From Endotrypanum monterogeii (Eukaryota > Euglenozoa > Kinetoplastea > Trypanosomatida > Trypanosomatidae), in NCBI GenBank assembly GCA_000333855.2, contig CM007336.1:226305-254963 (forward strand): a DNA stretch of 28,659 nucleotides. Direction: 5' to 3'. Both the position numbers and the translations under genes were made by a program. Below are positions 26,483 through 28,659 of this stretch, in pieces; within the stretch, counting starts at the first letter, position 1, and the number at the start of each line of letters is the position of its first letter. A model generated the notes under the pieces. The model saw nothing but the letters and a program-made list of their open reading frames with translations. It was not told the DNA's origin and did not search any database.

Positions 26483-28234
26483 CTACTGCCGCCGAAGAAT
26501 CCTCCTCTCCACCTGGAGTCGCGCGCGATGCGCACACGCGGCCACGCGATCAACCGTGAACCAGTTGACTACACGAGCACCCTCTCCAGGGACCGTCAGT
26601 GAGGGCTCGGGGCCTCGCTGCTGCTCTTCGCTAGTGCAGCTGGTGAAGAGCTCCTCTAGAAAAAGTGCCGTACCCTCCTCCTCGCCTCCAACATGCAGCA
26701 TGTGCCGTGCTGTATCAGTGGGGCAATACGGCGGTGACTGCCTCTCTGCTCGACTTTCGGCACTACCCGAAGAACTCGAGCAAGCAAGTTCAGATGACTC
26801 GATGTCCGCGAGACGTGCCCCAGCACTGTCTTTCGGTGAGACGGAGATGAACTGCATAGGAGGAAAAGCTGTCAGAGGAGCATCGACTGACTCCGGCATG
26901 TCCCCAAAGGCAAGCGCGTGCGACAGTTCGAGCTCAAGCTGGTGCCGCTCCTTTTGATCAAGGAACCATCGCACGCACGTCGCCTTGTCAACCCCCTGGC
27001 GATGTATACAGACACTGTTTGGCTGGCTTTTCACCTCCAGTCCAGCAGCCTCGAGGCGTCGACGGGCCCCTGCGCCTGCCGTCGCACACCGAGGGCAACA
27101 ATGCCATCGACGAGGGGTTTCGGGGTGAGTTCTGGACGGCGATGTGTCCACTGCTGGAAAGACGAGATCGAAAAAGCACATGGGTATGCCCATCACCACA
27201 ACCTGTGCCACCGGTGCACCTTCAGCCACTGACCCGTCAGCTCGCGGTACCACCTGCGCGTCAACCAGCGCGTCACCGGTCTCACGAAGGAAAACACCAT
27301 ACTGGGCGAGGGCGACATGGCTCAGCAACTTTGAATCCGAAAAGCACACGTAAGGCGTGCTCGCAGGAGGGCTGGAGGTGCCATCGCCCTCAGTAGGAGG
27401 GCACACGTTTGCCTCCGCCAAGAGTTGCTTTAAAAGATCTGCGAAAACGCTGTGGTACTTCGCGCTCAGACAGGCCGCAAAAAACGCTTGGGCACGCGTC
27501 GCACTGTGAGCGCAGACAAAAGAAACGTGCTCTAGAAAGCGGACGAGCGCCTGGCGACCCTCCTCTCGCGCAAGCGTGCAAGCAGCCACGTCCATCGTTG
27601 CTGATCTGATGTTGGTTGATCCCCGTGGTGATGTGGCAGCCTGCACAACACATTGTTCGCGATACTCTGTCCACTCCTCCAGACCCACCCCAGCGGGCGG
27701 CACCATTGCATCGAACACGGCAGTCTCGTCGCCATGCAGAACCTCCCCCCCTGAGGGAGACGAGGAGGGGAGTCTGGAAGAAAGGCGCCAGTGGGGATGC
27801 AGTCGATCCATATCAAGCCACACTGACTGCCACGGACGGCTGCGGAAGAGCGCCGCCCCTGTAAAGCCGCAGAGGTAGAGAGTCCCTGGCGCATCCGAGG
27901 AGCTCACTGGTGGCGAGGGACCAGAATAAGCGACCGCACAGTCATCCCTACTGGCGACGGCAACTGTCGCAGCGGCATTCAGCCGGAACAAAGAAGGAGC
28001 AAGATCAGGATACAGCTGAGACCACATGCGCTTGCCAGCAGTGGTCACGACACAAAGGGAGCCACCACGCTCGAGGAAAAAACGAAGCCATGGCAGGCAG
28101 CTCTTGTAGCAGGTGCCACAGCCCAGTTCAGTCTTCATGCAGTGCGAGAGGGGCAGGTACTTGCCGTGTGCTCGAGTGGGTGTGGGCGTCAGGGTGCCAT
28201 CCATGTCAGCGAAAATCCAGTGACCGCGGAACAT
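26483..28234 (-). CDS. HAD-superfamily hydrolase, type II (Cof-like) phosphatase
   Basis: The 583-residue protein has all four HAD motifs: I, IFADMDGTLT (nucleophile D10, acid D12); II, LCVVTTAGKR (T64 or T65); III, GVDKATCVRWFL (K417); IV, LAFGDMPESVDAPL (D445, D451). The order and the GVDK motif fit the type II subclass that includes Cof/YbiV, sucrose-phosphatase and trehalose-phosphatase relatives, which dephosphorylate sugars or other small metabolites via an aspartyl phosphate. About 350 residues separate motifs II and III, much longer than the usual C2 cap, with a Cys-rich CCPRC element (379-383). A Ser/Glu-rich tail of about 110 residues follows motif IV. No targeting signal is evident. 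The ATG at 28234 is the first after the acceptor at 28376, giving a 141-nt 5' UTR containing a (CA)n tract. Substrate cannot be inferred. Confidence 0.92.
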   Translation of the reverse strand: MFRGHWIFADMDGTLTPTPTRAHGKYLPLSHCMKTELGCGTCYKSCLPWLRFFLERGGSLCVVTTAGKRMWSQLYPDLAPSLFRLNAAATVAVASRDDCAVAYSGPSPPVSSSDAPGTLYLCGFTGAALFRSRPWQSVWLDMDRLHPHWRLSSRLPSSSPSGGEVLHGDETAVFDAMVPPAGVGLEEWTEYREQCVVQAATSPRGSTNIRSATMDVAACTLAREEGRQALVRFLEHVSFVCAHSATRAQAFFAACLSAKYHSVFADLLKQLLAEANVCPPTEGDGTSSPPASTPYVCFSDSKLLSHVALAQYGVFLRETGDALVDAQVVPRADGSVAEGAPVAQVVVMGIPMCFFDLVFPAVDTSPSRTHPETPRRWHCCPRCATAGAGARRRLEAAGLEVKSQPNSVCIHRQGVDKATCVRWFLDQKERHQLELELSHALAFGDMPESVDAPLTAFPPMQFISVSPKDSAGARLADIESSELACSSSSGSAESRAERQSPPYCPTDTARHMLHVGGEEEGTALFLEELFTSCTSEEQQRGPEPSLTVPGEGARVVNWFTVDRVAACAHRARLQVERRILRRQ

Positions 28235-28295
28235 GATGGACCCCTCTCGTCAGCAATAAGAGTGTGGAGTGTAGAGGGAGATGTAACCACACCGT

Positions 28296-28320
28296 TGTGT
28301 GTGTGTGTGTGTGTGTGTGT
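28296..28320. repeat. (TG)n microsatellite
   Basis: About 12 TG units within the predicted 5' UTR of the HAD gene; (CA)n in the transcript. Confidence 0.95.
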
Positions 28321-28375
28321 GCGCGGAGTGAGGAAACGCAGCTCGTCCTTGTTGCCTTACTGTTGAGACACACAG

Positions 28376-28427
28376 CTACAAATAGATATAAAGATATAAA
28401 AATATAGATGAAGAAAAAAAAAAAAAC
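28376..28427 (-). promoter_or_regulatory. Candidate trans-splice acceptor for HAD hydrolase
   Basis: A run of 13 T on the transcript strand (28426-28414), then a T/A-rich stretch and TTTGTAG with the first AG at 28377-28376. No ATG occurs between it and the start at 28234. Confidence 0.65.
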
Positions 28428-28659
28428 TCAGCGCGAGGAAAGGAGGGGCACAAGAACAAAGGAAGCATGCCACATGCAGCCAAATCTATGAGGATAGCAA
28501 CAATGATGGCAATGATAGGCGGAGGATGCGAGCGCCTCGCTGGGCATCTGCAACTTATAAAAGATGCAATGAGGAGAAAGCGAAGGGACATCACCCCATC
28601 AACCACTTCGCACCTGCCTCCGCCCCCTACCTCCCTCTCTACGTTTTTTTTTTTTTTGG

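Larger units (their letters stand above)
28235..28659. other. Upstream region of HAD gene and part of preceding spacer
   Basis: Contains the HAD gene's 5' UTR with a (TG)n tract (28296-28320), its polypyrimidine tract and, at the right edge, a pyrimidine-rich plus-strand segment ending in a long T run. No gene is visible. Confidence 0.65.

Noticed and set aside
28612..28659. Plus-strand pyrimidine tract at the right edge as a sign of a divergent gene
   Set aside because: Only a few tens of bases with no downstream AG or ATG in view; homopolymers of both senses are common in these spacers.

Overview
The window looks like nuclear DNA of a kinetoplastid protist, most likely of the Leishmania / Leptomonas / Crithidia / Porcisia group. 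All eight convincing genes lie on the minus strand, are intronless and are separated by 0.7-1.4 kb of low-complexity DNA. The transcript-strand sequence ahead of each ATG carries a polypyrimidine tract followed by an AG, as expected for spliced-leader trans-splicing of a polycistronic transcript. Coding sequence fills about 69% of the window. The genus is inferred from style and gene content and was not checked by a search. No strand switch, tRNA, rRNA, CRISPR or intact transposon was found.

In order of transcription (right to left) the genes are: a HAD-superfamily phosphatase (28234-26483); a TDP2-like endonuclease/exonuclease/phosphatase-fold protein whose catalytic residues are largely replaced (25584-23314); a very large USP48-type deubiquitinase (22064-16482); a leucine-rich-repeat protein (15661-14087); an unrecognised coiled-coil, disorder-rich protein (13391-10371); a protein with one LysM-like motif near each end (9011-6459); translation initiation factor eIF2A (5509-3857); and an intact AP endonuclease of the exonuclease III family (2646-1324). 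Neighbours in such an array are co-transcribed but need not share a pathway. The only thematic link is that two members of one nuclease fold are present, one apparently active and one apparently degenerate.

Starts were assigned to the first ATG after the best trans-splice acceptor. Several reading frames extend further upstream only through non-ATG codons or through splice-signal sequence. For eIF2A two acceptors flank an in-frame upstream ATG, so two N-termini are possible.

The spacers hold (GT)n/(CA)n and (TA)n microsatellites, homopolymers, perfect palindromes and a repeated motif: G-tract arrays able to form quadruplexes in the RNA, seen in the putative 3' UTRs of five genes. After the deubiquitinase stop codon there is instead a C-tract that can pair with a nearby G-tract, and further on a (GT)n/(CA)n inverted pair. 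No dedicated new system such as a defence island was recognised. The best leads are the degenerate TDP2-like protein, the two-ended LysM protein and the 3' UTR structures.
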